From Poriferisodalis sp965208895 (GTDB lineage Bacteria > Actinomycetota > Acidimicrobiia > Acidimicrobiales > Poriferisodalaceae), in assembly GCF_965208895.1 (NCBI RefSeq), contig NZ_OZ242363.1, forward strand, positions 1,860,001 through 1,924,000: a stretch of 64,000 nucleotides of DNA, read 5' to 3'. Each line of letters opens with the position of its first letter. Positions within the stretch are counted from its first letter, which is position 1. The position numbers and the translations under genes were made by a program. Below the pieces are notes generated by a model. It made no database searches. It saw nothing but the letters and a program-made list of their open reading frames with translations, and was not told the DNA's origin. Shown in pieces: positions 7,121 to 16,095 of the stretch.

Positions 7121-8853
7121 CTGGCCAAGGCTTTCTGACGCGCCAGCGGGCCGCGCAACAGCTGGCCTGGCACCGCACCAGTCACCTTGCCGTGCTCGGT
7201 GATGATCTCGCCATTGACGATGGTGGCGGCGAAGCCCGTGGCCGTCTGACGAAGACGTGAGGCGCCCGCCGGCAGGTCGTGCACCAGTTCGGGCATGTCG
7301 GGCGAGACGGTGTCGGGATCGAACACGTTCACGTCGGCCGCCTTGCCCACTTCCAGCACGCCACGGTCATCGAAGCCCCACGCCGCTGCGGGCAGCTGGG
7401 TGATGCGGTGTACGGCGTCTTCCAGCGTGAATTCCTGGCGGTCACGCACCCAGTGGCCGAGCAGGTGGGTCTGCAGCGACGAGTCCATGATCTGGGTGAC
7501 GTGCGCACCGCTGTCGGAGAACGTGGGAATTGCCCGGGGGTGCTTGAGCAGGTGCAGCACCAAGTCCTGGTCCTGATTGGCGAGGGCCTGGACGAAGAAC
7601 ATCTCCAAGTCGCTGTCGAGCGCAATATCGACGAACGCTTCCATCGGCGAGACGCCACGCTCGGCTGCGATCACGTCCATCGTGCGGAAGGGCGGCAACG
7701 GTCGCGTCAGCGGATAGATGTGGGACCAGATGGGCTTGCGGGCTTCGGGCCCGAGAGCCCTCCCGTAGTCGCCATTCTCGGCCTCGTCCACGAGGCGAGC
7801 TCGAATTGCGGGGTCTCGCAGTGCAGACCACTGCTCGCCCCGTGAGCCTGCCCGCAGTTCACGCCACAGCGGCAAGGCATCGAACGGCAGCGAGGTCTTG
7901 AACGACAGCAACGTGCCGAGGCAGCGGGAGTGCGCCTGTCCCCACGAGATGCCGCCGGCTGCATTGATACCGTCGAGCAGCTTGATCACCGGCTTCCAGT
8001 GGTGGTCTTCGCTCGACGGGGCAAGCATGCCGTAGGTAATCGGCACGCGAGTGCGAGCGCCCAGCTCGACGATCTTGGCGACATAGGCGTCGTTTCGCTC
8101 GGCGTCACGCGAGCGCAGATCGCCGTGGTTGGCCAACTCGAAGATACCGGCGCCCATGACGCCCATCTCGCTGACCAGCGCATCGATCTCGGACCATTCC
8201 GCCAGGCGCGAGGCAACCGGGCGGTCGTCGGCGGTCTCGTGGTTGTACGAGATGGACGTGGTGAAGCCGATGGCGCCGGCGCGCAGCGAGTCACGCAGCT
8301 GACCCAGCATCAGCGCGAGCTCGTCGTCGTTGGCGCCGCGGTCGAAAGCTGCCTCGCCCATGGCCCAGGTCCGCAGCGCCGAGTGGCCGAGGTACCCGGC
8401 GTAGTTGATGCCCTTGGGCGTGGCATCCACGAAGTCGAGGTACTCGGGGAAGGTCTCCCAGGTCCAGTCGATGCCCGCGGCCATCGCCTCAGCGGAAATG
8501 TCCTCAGCCCGCTCCAGGTTACGGACAACGAGATGCCGGGCGTCAGCTCGGGCCGGCGCCAGCGTGAACCCGCAATTGCCCATCACGGCGGTGGTCACGC
8601 CGTGGAAGCATGAGCTCTCCCCCATGGGGTCCCAGGCGATCTGGGCGTCCATGTGGGTGTGCACGTCGATGAATCCGGGCGTCACGACGTGGCCTTCGGC
8701 GTCGACCGTGCGGTCGGCCCGGCGGCCCGCCAGCGCTGCGGGCGTCTCGCCGATCTCGGCGACGACACCGTCGCTGATGAGCACGTCGGCGCGGCGTGGC
8801 TCGGCCCCTGTTCCGTCGATCAGCGTCCCGCCTGAAATCAGCAGATCACCCAT
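7117..8853 (-). CDS. Amidohydrolase of the D-aminoacylase (N-acyl-D-amino-acid deacylase) type
   Basis: 578 residues, the full length of the family. N-terminal beta-sandwich strand (LLISGGTLIDGTG), the metal-binding HxH in GFIDVHTHMD near residue 65, the Cys segment MGNCGFTLAP, HSALRTW, GINAAGGISWGQAHSRCLG and the late metal Asp in FSDSGAHVTQ, then a C-terminal sandwich strand (GKAADVNVFDPDTV). These enzymes hydrolyse N-acyl-D-amino acids or related cyclic amides with zinc. Divergent from an alpha/beta hydrolase, so the two may serve the same catabolic route. Confidence 0.88.
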   Translation of the reverse strand: MGDLLISGGTLIDGTGAEPRRADVLISDGVVAEIGETPAALAGRRADRTVDAEGHVVTPGFIDVHTHMDAQIAWDPMGESSCFHGVTTAVMGNCGFTLAPARADARHLVVRNLERAEDISAEAMAAGIDWTWETFPEYLDFVDATPKGINYAGYLGHSALRTWAMGEAAFDRGANDDELALMLGQLRDSLRAGAIGFTTSISYNHETADDRPVASRLAEWSEIDALVSEMGVMGAGIFELANHGDLRSRDAERNDAYVAKIVELGARTRVPITYGMLAPSSEDHHWKPVIKLLDGINAAGGISWGQAHSRCLGTLLSFKTSLPFDALPLWRELRAGSRGEQWSALRDPAIRARLVDEAENGDYGRALGPEARKPIWSHIYPLTRPLPPFRTMDVIAAERGVSPMEAFVDIALDSDLEMFFVQALANQDQDLVLHLLKHPRAIPTFSDSGAHVTQIMDSSLQTHLLGHWVRDRQEFTLEDAVHRITQLPAAAWGFDDRGVLEVGKAADVNVFDPDTVSPDMPELVHDLPAGASRLRQTATGFAATIVNGEIITEHGKVTGAVPGQLLRGPLARQKALAS

Positions 8854-8982
8854 GTCGTGCCCCCGTCGTCGCAGCCGCCAGCTTGAGCAGTCGCGCCCTA
8901 CTCAGCGTACGGCAGCGAGCAGCGGCATTTCCGATGGACCAGTCACGATGACGTCTGCTGCACGGCGGCTCGGTGCAGTCAT

Positions 8983-9966
8983 ATGCTCCCCGCCGTGACT
9001 CTCGAAGCCGAAGCATCTGCCGTCATCGACCAACTCAACGCCTTGGGCCGGCCGACCTTCGAACAGGTCGGCCATGAACGTGCCCGCCAAGGGTTCGAAG
9101 AAATGCCCCCCTCTGGGGAGCTCGTCGACGTTGCCAGCACGGAAGACCGGATGATCGCTGGCCCCGACGGCAACGACATCGGTGTGCGGATCTACCGGCC
9201 CGGTGACGGTGCGGCGACCGCTGCCGACGACGGGACGCTCGGCTGCCTCGTCTACTTCCACGGCGGCGGCTGGGTCGTCGGCAGCATCGAGACCCATGAC
9301 CGCATCTGCCGCGCCCTCACGATGCTGGCCGGCGTGGTGACCGTGTCGGCGGACTACCGCCTCGCACCTGAGCACCCCTTCCCGGCGGCATCGGATGACT
9401 GCTGCGCTGCCACCCAGTGGGCGATCGACAACGCCACCGAGCTGGGCATCGACCCTGCACGGGTAGCGATCGGCGGCGACAGCGCGGGGGGCAACCTGGC
9501 GGCTGCCGTGGCGCTGATGTGCCGTGACGGCGCTGCGAACGGCGAGGCCTGCGGCCAGCCAGCTTTGCAGGTGCTCATCTACCCGGTCACTGATTTCGAC
9601 CGGGACACCCATTCGATGATCGCCAACGCCGAGGGCTATCTGCTGACCCGCGACACGATGGCGTGGTTCGACGACCACTACTGCCCGCCGTCCGAGCGCA
9701 CGAATCCCTATGCCGCCCCGCTCGCGGTCGATGACCCATCCGGAGCAGCGCCTGCGTTCGTCATCGTGGCCGGCCACGATCCGCTGCGCGATGAGGGCGT
9801 CGAGTACGCGCAGAAGCTCGCCGACGCGAAGGTGCCCACGACGCTCATCGAGTACCCCGGCCAGTTCCACGGCTTCTTCGGCATGACCCGCTTCGTGAGC
9901 CAGGCGCACGAAGCCCAAGAACTCACTGCCATCGCTATGCGCCGTGCGCTCGCGCCCGCCCAGTAG
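8983..9966 (+). CDS. Alpha/beta hydrolase, HSL/Aes-type esterase
   Basis: 327 residues. The HSL-family oxyanion motif HGGG (YFHGGGWVVGS), nucleophile in GGDSAGGNLAA, catalytic Asp in GHDPLRDEGVEYAQ and His in GQFHGFFGM are all in the expected order. Cytosolic, no signal peptide. It probably cleaves short-chain carboxylic esters. The start ATG 8983 has an alternative GTG at 8995. The 130-base gap to the divergent amidohydrolase should hold both promoters. Confidence 0.88.
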   Translation: MLPAVTLEAEASAVIDQLNALGRPTFEQVGHERARQGFEEMPPSGELVDVASTEDRMIAGPDGNDIGVRIYRPGDGAATAADDGTLGCLVYFHGGGWVVGSIETHDRICRALTMLAGVVTVSADYRLAPEHPFPAASDDCCAATQWAIDNATELGIDPARVAIGGDSAGGNLAAAVALMCRDGAANGEACGQPALQVLIYPVTDFDRDTHSMIANAEGYLLTRDTMAWFDDHYCPPSERTNPYAAPLAVDDPSGAAPAFVIVAGHDPLRDEGVEYAQKLADAKVPTTLIEYPGQFHGFFGMTRFVSQAHEAQELTAIAMRRALAPAQ

Positions 9967-9989
9967 TCGCTAACGAAAGAAGCGTCAAC

Positions 9990-10787
9990 ATGCCTGTCAG
10001 AGAGAGCCATCGGGCCGGGACGCCCTCGTGGATTGACTTGGCCACAACCGATGTGGAGGGTGCGCTCGACTTCTACGCAGCGGTGCTCGGCTGGGACTAC
10101 GAGCGCGACCCCACCGGTGAGATCAACTACGTCATGGCTGTCATGGACGGGCACCCAGCCGCCGGGGTGTTCGACATGCCGCCCGAGATGCTCAGCGAAG
10201 GCGTCCCACCCTGTTGGAACGTCTACATCACCGTGGACGATGCCGACGAGTTCGCCGACCAGGTTGCTGCGGCCGGCGGAGCAGTCATGCGACCCGCCAT
10301 CGACGTGCCCGAACCGGGTCCGAGCGCCGCCGGTCGCATGGTCATCGCCGCCGACCCGACCGGCGCGGTGTTCTGCACGTGGACGCCGATCGCGGCAATC
10401 GGGGCGGGCATCGTCAACGCACCGGGCGCACTCACCTGGGCCGAGGTCGCGACGCACGACGAAGACGCTGCGGCGGCCTTCTACTGCGAGCTGTTCGGCT
10501 GGCAAGCCGGCACGATGGACGAGGCACCCGACGGACCTGTGCTGTTCACACTGGACGGAGCGCCGGTTGCCAGCACCTCGATGGCACCGCTGCCTCCGGG
10601 CGTGCCACCGCATTGGCGTGTCTCACTCGGTGTGGCCGACGTGGATGCCGCATGCGCAGCGACAACATCCAACGGCGGGAATGTGATCGTGCCGCCGTTC
10701 GACTTCGGGCCGGGCCGTGCGGCAACCGTGGCCGACCCCGCCGGCGCCATCTTCGACCTAGTGACCCTCACCGACTGGCCCGAGTAG
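9990..10787 (+). CDS. Tandem VOC protein (two glyoxalase-like domains)
   Basis: 265 residues made of two VOC domains: residues about 8-130 (PSWIDLATTDVEGALDFYAAVLGW to DPTGAVFCTWTP) and 140-262 (LTWAEVATHDEDAAAAFYCELFGW to DPAGAIFDLVTL). This is the layout of the mycobacterial CFP30B (27-kDa antigen) group. Such proteins bind a small ligand between the domains; substrate unknown. It starts 24 bases after the alpha/beta hydrolase stop and is probably cotranscribed with it. Confidence 0.85.
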   Translation: MPVRESHRAGTPSWIDLATTDVEGALDFYAAVLGWDYERDPTGEINYVMAVMDGHPAAGVFDMPPEMLSEGVPPCWNVYITVDDADEFADQVAAAGGAVMRPAIDVPEPGPSAAGRMVIAADPTGAVFCTWTPIAAIGAGIVNAPGALTWAEVATHDEDAAAAFYCELFGWQAGTMDEAPDGPVLFTLDGAPVASTSMAPLPPGVPPHWRVSLGVADVDAACAATTSNGGNVIVPPFDFGPGRAATVADPAGAIFDLVTLTDWPE

Positions 10788-10804
10788 CGCGACGCAAGAC
10801 TCCT

Positions 10805-12362
10805 TCACGTACCCGCAGGTCTGCCTCCATCGATGTCGTCAAGTGTCGGGCGCATTGGATCGAATCTGATCTTCTGGAGATCAAGCGCAGTGAGGGGGTC
10901 GTCGTCTGTCTGCAGCCAGTCGAGCTCTGCGAGCCACATCGGCTCGAGTGCGGCGCGGAGTTCTGCTGTCAACCGTGCTTGGGCTCGCGATCTCACGATG
11001 GACGCCTCCATGCCTCCAAGCGCGTAGACGGCCCATTTTCGGGTCGGCTCGCCTTGCTCATACGCATCGAGCAGGACATCAACTCTCCGGTTGCGCGCGA
11101 GCACGTTGGCTGCCGCCGCTGCCCTGCGCTGGTCGCCGCTGCCTAGCCAAGCCAGCAACTCCGCTCTCATCGCATCGGAGACAGCATCGATAGCCCCAGC
11201 GGCGTGCAACGCAACGAGCGGAGCGCTATCCAAGACAATCGGCAGCAAGCGTTCCGGGTTGGCCGCAGCACCCTGGCCGATTCCCCAGGCTGCAGCGGCA
11301 CGCACATACAGGATGCAGGCTGTCTCGTGCGGCGATGTCGCAAAGCGCGTCAACTGCTTCCGTCGCGTTCACCTCGGTGAGCGCGAGGACGGCCTCCATT
11401 GATTGCTCCCGCTCGGCGTCAACACTCGCAGCGGCTGCCACCAGCGGTACCCAGCGCTCCGGCTCGCGCCTGGCAAGAGCAACACGGGCCTCGAGTGCGA
11501 CACGCCAGTCCTCGCCGTCGTTCAGCGCCACCCCGATGAGCCGAGCCGGCTCGTCGATCTCCTCCGTAACACTGATCGCCCTGACTGCCGCGAGGCGTTC
11601 GACAGCGTCGGACCCACGGAGTGCAGCTGCCGCGTTCCACGTCGATCCGGGGCAGGTCAACGATGTCGGCGGCTCGACGATGCCAGCGACGATGTGGGCA
11701 GCAGGCTCGAACGTGTCACCGGGTCGGAGGTAGAGATGGCGCTGACCCGTCCAGTGTCTCCAGTGCCAGTACAGCTTTCGCTGACCTGCGTCGTTGCTCC
11801 ACACGATGCGGTCATCGTCGTCCACTCCTTCAAACGTGCCCCCTGAACTCGGCACCCAGCAGGGCCAAGTCATCGTCACCTCAGAGCCTTCAGAAGCAGC
11901 CTTGGGATTGGACCGGCGGGTGTAGTCCGTGCTTGCGCGCAGCGCCGCCGTGGAGAACCACATCGGTTCGGCAACTGTGGGCGGAAATGTGCCCGACGAC
12001 GAATCGACGCGCATGAACGCGAACAGGTCTGAGTCGCGCATCCCGCCGTCATCCCATCCGCGGCCTGGGGCGTCCGAGTGCGAGAGCACAATCGCCAGCT
12101 TGGACTTCGCCCGGGCTTCGACTCGAAGGCCGCAGCGCGCGCAGAGGAGATCCGGGAGCCGGAGACGCTTCACCTTGGATTGCCACACCTTGTTGGCCAT
12201 GGCGTACCGCTCGAATTCGATGGGTTGATGGCCATAGCGATCACGCAGCTCATCGGCCGCTGCGGCTGCCCCTACGGCACCCATCGCCACGAAACGGGCG
12301 AAGTCGGCGTCTTCTTTGAATCCCATCGTTGGGTCCGCTCCCTCGGGCATGATGTGACACAT
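10805..12362 (-). pseudogene. HEAT-repeat protein with Zn/nuclease-like N-terminus, frameshifted
   Basis: Two overlapping frames (11226-12362 and 10805-11353) are one gene. Helical repeats in the first frame end DALCDIAARDSLHPV and resume one base off as VRAAAAWGIGQGAAANPERL, a shift near 11300 that needs one missing base. The N-terminal part (best start ATG 12326, MGFKEDADFARF) has KRLRLPDLLCARCGLRVEAR, a PD...E-type segment with a CxxC pair that recalls PD-(D/E)XK nucleases, though the ExK is not exact. From about residue 260 the Ala/Leu helices look like HEAT repeats. It is head-to-head with a DNA methyltransferase, the starts overlapping at CATG, so it may be its restriction or regulatory partner. 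Confidence 0.6.
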
Positions 12363-14163
12363 GCCCGCACACGCTCACGCTAGAGCCGCCTCGAACGGGC
12401 GGGCGGAGCTCTTCAGCCTCGACAGCGGAGCGGTGCACTCGCTGCCCTCGGCTGTCGCCGTGAAGCGTTCGGACCCGGTCTACATGGCCCACGCGTACCT
12501 GACGAAGGTGCCGGTGACCGCAGCGATACCGTTCATCGAGGCGATGACAGCACCGGGCGATGTTGTCCTCGACCCGTTTGCAGGATCGGGCATGACCGGC
12601 GTCGCCGCCTTCGCGGCGGGACGGCAGGCGCGTCTGTTCGACGTGTCGGTGCTCGGCCGCCACATCGGTCGGAACTACGTCAACCTCGTCGACGTCAACA
12701 CCCTGCGGCGCCAAGGAGCAGCGGCCGTCAAACGAGCGCGCGAAGTCGTGGGTGACCTCTACCAAGTGCCATGCGCCGAATGCGGAGTGCTCGCCGAGAC
12801 GGCAAAGACCATCTGGTCCGTTTTGGTGCGATGCGATGGGTGCGGAGCCGAGGCCAACTTCTACGAGTCCCTTCGAGATGCCACCTGGCGCAAACCGCAG
12901 ATGCAATGCAGCCGTTGCGGAGCGCGCATCAGCACCCGTTCCGCGAGGGTGGGCGAGGTGCCAGTCGTGGATTCGATCACTTGCGCGTGCTCGGCAAGAC
13001 AACGCGAACAGCCGTGGTCCCAACCGCCGGTGACGCCCTGCGCGGGCCGATTGTCGTGGCCCGACATTCCCATTGAGCCGACTCGCCAGATGTATCAGGC
13101 ATCGGCACTCGGTCGTCACGGCCTCACGTCAACGGCGGCGTTCTACAGTCGGCGGAACCTCTGCGCGCTTGCGGCACTGCGTGATGCCATCGAAGCGACC
13201 GACGACGCAGCGATTCGCGGCAAGCTCCGCTTTGCGTTCACGGCAATCCTGACCCGCGCCAGCAAGCGGTATCAATGGTCACGCCAGCGGCCACTGAACG
13301 CGGCCAACGCCAACTACTACGTCGCACCTGTCTTTTACGAGTGGAACGTGTTCGACCTGTTCTCTCGCAAGGTCGAAGCGGTGGCCCGTTCTGACGCGTG
13401 GATACGCGAACGCCGCCTCGAACGCCGGCTGACGGAGGATGGAGTAGCTGAACAGGTCACCTACGAGATCGCAAGCGCCACGTCGCTGCCGCTCGATGAC
13501 GGTTCAGTCGACTACGTCTTCACCGACCCGCCCTTCGGGTCCAACATCTTCTACTCGGACATGAACCTGTTCCAAGAGGCCTGGCTGCCAAGCGGGCAGC
13601 TCACCGAAGCGGGGCTCGAAGCAGTCGTCGATCGGACCGATACCGGCTGCTATCGGTCGGCAGATCGATACGAGCGCATGCTGACGGAGGCGTTGCGCGA
13701 ATGCCGTCGAGTGCTCAAGCCTCACGGTTACATCACGCTGCTCTTCGGCAACAGCAGCGGTGCCGTCTGGCGCTTGCTGCAGCGCGCGATTGCCGAGGCA
13801 GGACTCATCGTCGTGCCCGAACTCATCGCGACGCTCGACAAGGGCCAGCGCTCGGTCAAAGGGCTCGCGTCCGGGTTCGAGCACGTCGCGACGGTCGATC
13901 TCATGCTGACCATGACCGCTGGCTGCGCCTCGGCGCAGACTGCACCGCCAGCACCTGCAGACGTGGCGACTGCTGTTCGCGACATCGCCTCGTCAAGCGC
14001 CGACGTCAGTCCGAGCCAGTGCTACGTGGAGCTGGTGCGCGAAGGCTTTCGGCAAGGATGGGACCTGTCAGCCATCGATCTGAGCGCTGTCACGCGACTC
14101 CTTCGAGATGCCAACTACGAGGTCGACCGATCGACGGGCCTCCTCCGCCTTCGGGTTTCGTGA
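12361..14163 (+). CDS. DNA methyltransferase with internal zinc ribbons
   Basis: 600 residues. The SAM-binding motif DPFAGSGMTG (residues 71-80) precedes the catalytic motif DPPFGSN (about 388-394), the order seen in DUF1156-like adenine/cytosine-N4 methylases. Between them are Cys pairs CAECG, CDGCG, CSRCG and CACS that should form zinc ribbons, then the helical part (AAFYSRRNLCALAALRDAIE). It should methylate an exocyclic amino group in DNA. It is divergent from the HEAT-repeat protein and has no adjacent specificity subunit. It may be the modification half of an R-M-like or other epigenetic defence unit. Confidence 0.85.
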   Translation: MPAHAHARAASNGRAELFSLDSGAVHSLPSAVAVKRSDPVYMAHAYLTKVPVTAAIPFIEAMTAPGDVVLDPFAGSGMTGVAAFAAGRQARLFDVSVLGRHIGRNYVNLVDVNTLRRQGAAAVKRAREVVGDLYQVPCAECGVLAETAKTIWSVLVRCDGCGAEANFYESLRDATWRKPQMQCSRCGARISTRSARVGEVPVVDSITCACSARQREQPWSQPPVTPCAGRLSWPDIPIEPTRQMYQASALGRHGLTSTAAFYSRRNLCALAALRDAIEATDDAAIRGKLRFAFTAILTRASKRYQWSRQRPLNAANANYYVAPVFYEWNVFDLFSRKVEAVARSDAWIRERRLERRLTEDGVAEQVTYEIASATSLPLDDGSVDYVFTDPPFGSNIFYSDMNLFQEAWLPSGQLTEAGLEAVVDRTDTGCYRSADRYERMLTEALRECRRVLKPHGYITLLFGNSSGAVWRLLQRAIAEAGLIVVPELIATLDKGQRSVKGLASGFEHVATVDLMLTMTAGCASAQTAPPAPADVATAVRDIASSSADVSPSQCYVELVREGFRQGWDLSAIDLSAVTRLLRDANYEVDRSTGLLRLRVS

Positions 14164-14392
14164 CGTCGATGACGCGAACCGAGATCTTGCGGGCTTCGTC
14201 GAGGCTGAGGCTCGCCTCAAGCATTTCCCGCAATTCGTCCGGGCCGTTTGGGCGTCGTCCTGATCTTGGGGTCGGCATCTCGTCATCGCCGAACCAGACC
14301 ACGAGGTAGTTGCCGTACCCGTCGGTGGCCGCTCCCGCCGATCTCATCGCCTCAATCCGGGCGCGCTCGAACGCGCTCAGCCTCGCTGCCAT
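14090..14392 (-). CDS. Small hypothetical protein overlapping the methyltransferase end
   Basis: About 100 residues from ATG 14392 (the frame opens at 14440). The sequence looks coherent (FERARIEAMRSAGAATDGYG, YLVVWFGDDEMP, then SLDEARKISVRVIDV), with the last 25 codons antisense to the methyltransferase C-terminus. No family recognised and no clear ribosome site. It could be a genuine short gene whose 3' end has run into the methylase, or a chance frame. Confidence 0.4.
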   Translation of the reverse strand: MAARLSAFERARIEAMRSAGAATDGYGNYLVVWFGDDEMPTPRSGRRPNGPDELREMLEASLSLDEARKISVRVIDVTKPEGGGGPSIGRPRSWHLEGVA

Positions 14393-14403
14393 ATGGGACA
14401 CGT

Positions 14404-14466
14404 CCACTGGTGGTTGCTGTGCGGAACAACCGGTCATCATGACCGTTCACTCGCAACCACCGGTGG
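14404..14466. repeat. Nested inverted repeat
   Basis: Outer arms of 14 bases with one mismatch (CCACTGGTGGTTGC at 14404-14417 and GCAACCACCGGTGG at 14453-14466) enclose a second perfect hairpin, CGGTCA-TCA-TGACCG (14431-14445). It lies between two minus-strand genes. There is no T-tract, so a simple terminator is unlikely; an operator, recombination end or structured RNA is possible. Confidence 0.65.
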
Positions 14467-14488
14467 AGACCGCCGGCTCTTGAAGATG

Positions 14489-14516
14489 TTCCTGAGCAAA
14501 ATTGCTCAATAGCGTC
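14489..14516. repeat. Left flanking copy of a palindromic direct repeat
   Basis: GAGCAAAATTGCTCAATAGC at 14494-14513 (plus GTC) matches GAGCAAAACTGCTCAATAGC at 16026-16045 (plus ATC) at 21 of 23 positions in the same orientation. Each copy is itself a palindrome around TGAGCA/TGCTCA. The two copies bracket the ATPase gene 14609-15880 and its iterons. Confidence 0.7.
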
Positions 14517-14608
14517 AGTGCCAACGGCCTTCGACGGCACAGAGCGACACTGTTGTCGCCAGATCTCGATTCCGGCAGCGGTCGTCGCGAAGCGTTCGGC
14601 CGTCGATG

Positions 14609-15880
14609 TCAGGGCCTCAGCGCCGTGAGAGGCACCACAGCGATTCCGTCGTCGGTCTGGTAGCCGGTTCCGAACGCAGTCACGATGATGAGGCGTGCTG
14701 GTTCGCCTCGCCGAGCGGTGTCGACTCGGGACCGCACAGCTCGAAGTGAATCCATGGCTTCGCTCACCGCAGCGGCGCCGCCGAGCTTCACCTCGACGGC
14801 AGCCCAGCGACCGTCAAGTCCTTCGATCACGGCGTCCGCCTCCAGGCCGCTGTGATCGCCGTAGAAGGAGACGCGAGCATCGGCACTCTGTGCGTAGATG
14901 CGGAGATCCCGGATTGCCATCGACTCGAACAGCAACCCCATTGCCTCAACATCGCGACCGACGACCGTTGGAGACGATGCCAGAGCGGCGACTGCGAGCG
15001 CCGGGTCCGCGAAATAGCGCTTCGGAGTTCTCCGCAGCCTGTTGGACGATCTCAGGTGGACCGACCACGCTTCCAGCGGCTCGATGACGAAGAGCCGTGC
15101 CAGTTCGTCGAGGTAGGCCCTCAGCGTCGCGTCGGCGGGCGCGCTGCCGCCAGTGGACAGATCTGCCCGCAGCGTGTTGTAGGTGGCCGACGTGGCTTCG
15201 TTGCGAGCGAGTGACACCAGCAAGCCGCTCGCCAGCCTCGGACTTCTTCTGATACCAGCGACGCGCGAAATGTCGACGCGCGTGATGTCGTCGAGATAGT
15301 CACGCAGTCGGGCTTGGGCAACGTCAGGTGACATGCCGATCATGCGAGGCCAGCCACCTCGACAGATCAATCCAGCGATGTCGGAGATGGTGAGTCCGGC
15401 GTCGGTAGCTGCGCAGCGCCCGCCTCCGAGCAACTCCGCAAGCGAGACTTGGCCTGTCGAGTCACCGGACTCCCACAACGACATCGGCCGCATCCGCACA
15501 CGCGCGACGCGACCTGCTCCAGAGTGCTCAGTGATGTCATCGGGCGGATTCTGGGATCCTGTCAGCAAGAAATGCCCGACTCCTCCACGTCGGTCGCATT
15601 CGTGACGCATCGGGTTCCAGATGCCACGAACAAGTTGCCACTCGTCGAGCAGGCGGGGCTCGGGCCCATCGAGGACTGAAGCTGGGTCGATCTCTGCTGC
15701 CAGGCGCATTGACTCTGACCCGTCGAGAACGACCTCGCTTGCCGCGAAGCGGCGTCCGGTCCACGTCTTCCCGCAGCCTCGCGGTCCCTCGATGAGCACC
15801 GCCGGCGACGACGCCAGCGCATCGCTGACCTCGCTGTCAACGACACGCTCGATGTATCGGTCTCTGTGTGGGTTGTTCAC
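14609..15880 (-). CDS. AAA-type ATPase with DUF4143 C-terminus (copy 1)
   Basis: 423 residues, GTG start at 15880 (an in-frame stop lies just upstream). Walker A GPRGCGKT at residues 32-39, Walker B-like PRLLDEWQ, and LTGSQNPPDD as sensor 1. The C-terminal DUF4143 part ends in FESMAIRDLRIYAQ then EADAVIEGLDGRWAAVEVKLGG-type sequence, which carries the D...ExK pattern of PD-(D/E)XK nucleases. The family is common in bacteria but its role is unknown. A paralogue lies at 21067-22368. Upstream is a four-copy 23-bp iteron array, and direct repeats flank the unit. Confidence 0.88.
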   Translation of the reverse strand: MNNPHRDRYIERVVDSEVSDALASSPAVLIEGPRGCGKTWTGRRFAASEVVLDGSESMRLAAEIDPASVLDGPEPRLLDEWQLVRGIWNPMRHECDRRGGVGHFLLTGSQNPPDDITEHSGAGRVARVRMRPMSLWESGDSTGQVSLAELLGGGRCAATDAGLTISDIAGLICRGGWPRMIGMSPDVAQARLRDYLDDITRVDISRVAGIRRSPRLASGLLVSLARNEATSATYNTLRADLSTGGSAPADATLRAYLDELARLFVIEPLEAWSVHLRSSNRLRRTPKRYFADPALAVAALASSPTVVGRDVEAMGLLFESMAIRDLRIYAQSADARVSFYGDHSGLEADAVIEGLDGRWAAVEVKLGGAAAVSEAMDSLRAVRSRVDTARRGEPARLIIVTAFGTGYQTDDGIAVVPLTALRP

Positions 15881-15930
15881 GCGTCCGCCGGGTCATTCTC
15901 GGGCACAATCGAGTTCTCATGTGTTGGAGA

Positions 15931-16011
15931 TTCTAGATTTCAAACGAGCAACACTCTAGATTTCATCACCTGCAGCTTCTATATTTCGAGAAAACCATAG
16001 CCTACATTTCC
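15931..16011 (-). repeat. Four iterons, exact 23-bp period, upstream of ATPase copy 1
   Basis: TTCTAGATTTCA at 15931, CTCTAGATTTCA at 15954, TTCTATATTTCG at 15977 and GCCTACATTTCC at 16000 share cTAnATTTC at identical phase; spacer sequences differ. Read on the gene strand the core is GAAATCTAGA. The array ends about 50 bases before the GTG start and is followed upstream by the palindrome at 16021-16044. A spacing close to two helical turns suggests cooperative binding of one protein on one face of DNA. Confidence 0.85.
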
Positions 16012-16020
16012 TGACGAACG

Positions 16021-16048
16021 CTATTGAGCAAAACTGCTCAATAGCATC
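16021..16048. repeat. Right flanking copy, perfect palindrome
   Basis: Arms CTATTGAGCA (16021-16030) and TGCTCAATAG (16035-16044) around AAAC form a perfect 10-bp inverted repeat. It is the better-preserved partner of 14489-14516 and lies beyond the iteron array of ATPase copy 1. It may be an operator or the edge of a mobile cassette. Confidence 0.7.
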
Positions 16049-16095
16049 TCCGAGTGCAAGGCGCGCGACTGACAGCGCGTCGCCGGCGTTGGCGC

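Noticed and set aside
8902..9918. Minus-strand open frame of 338 codons
   Set aside because: Antisense to the alpha/beta hydrolase with complete catalytic motifs.
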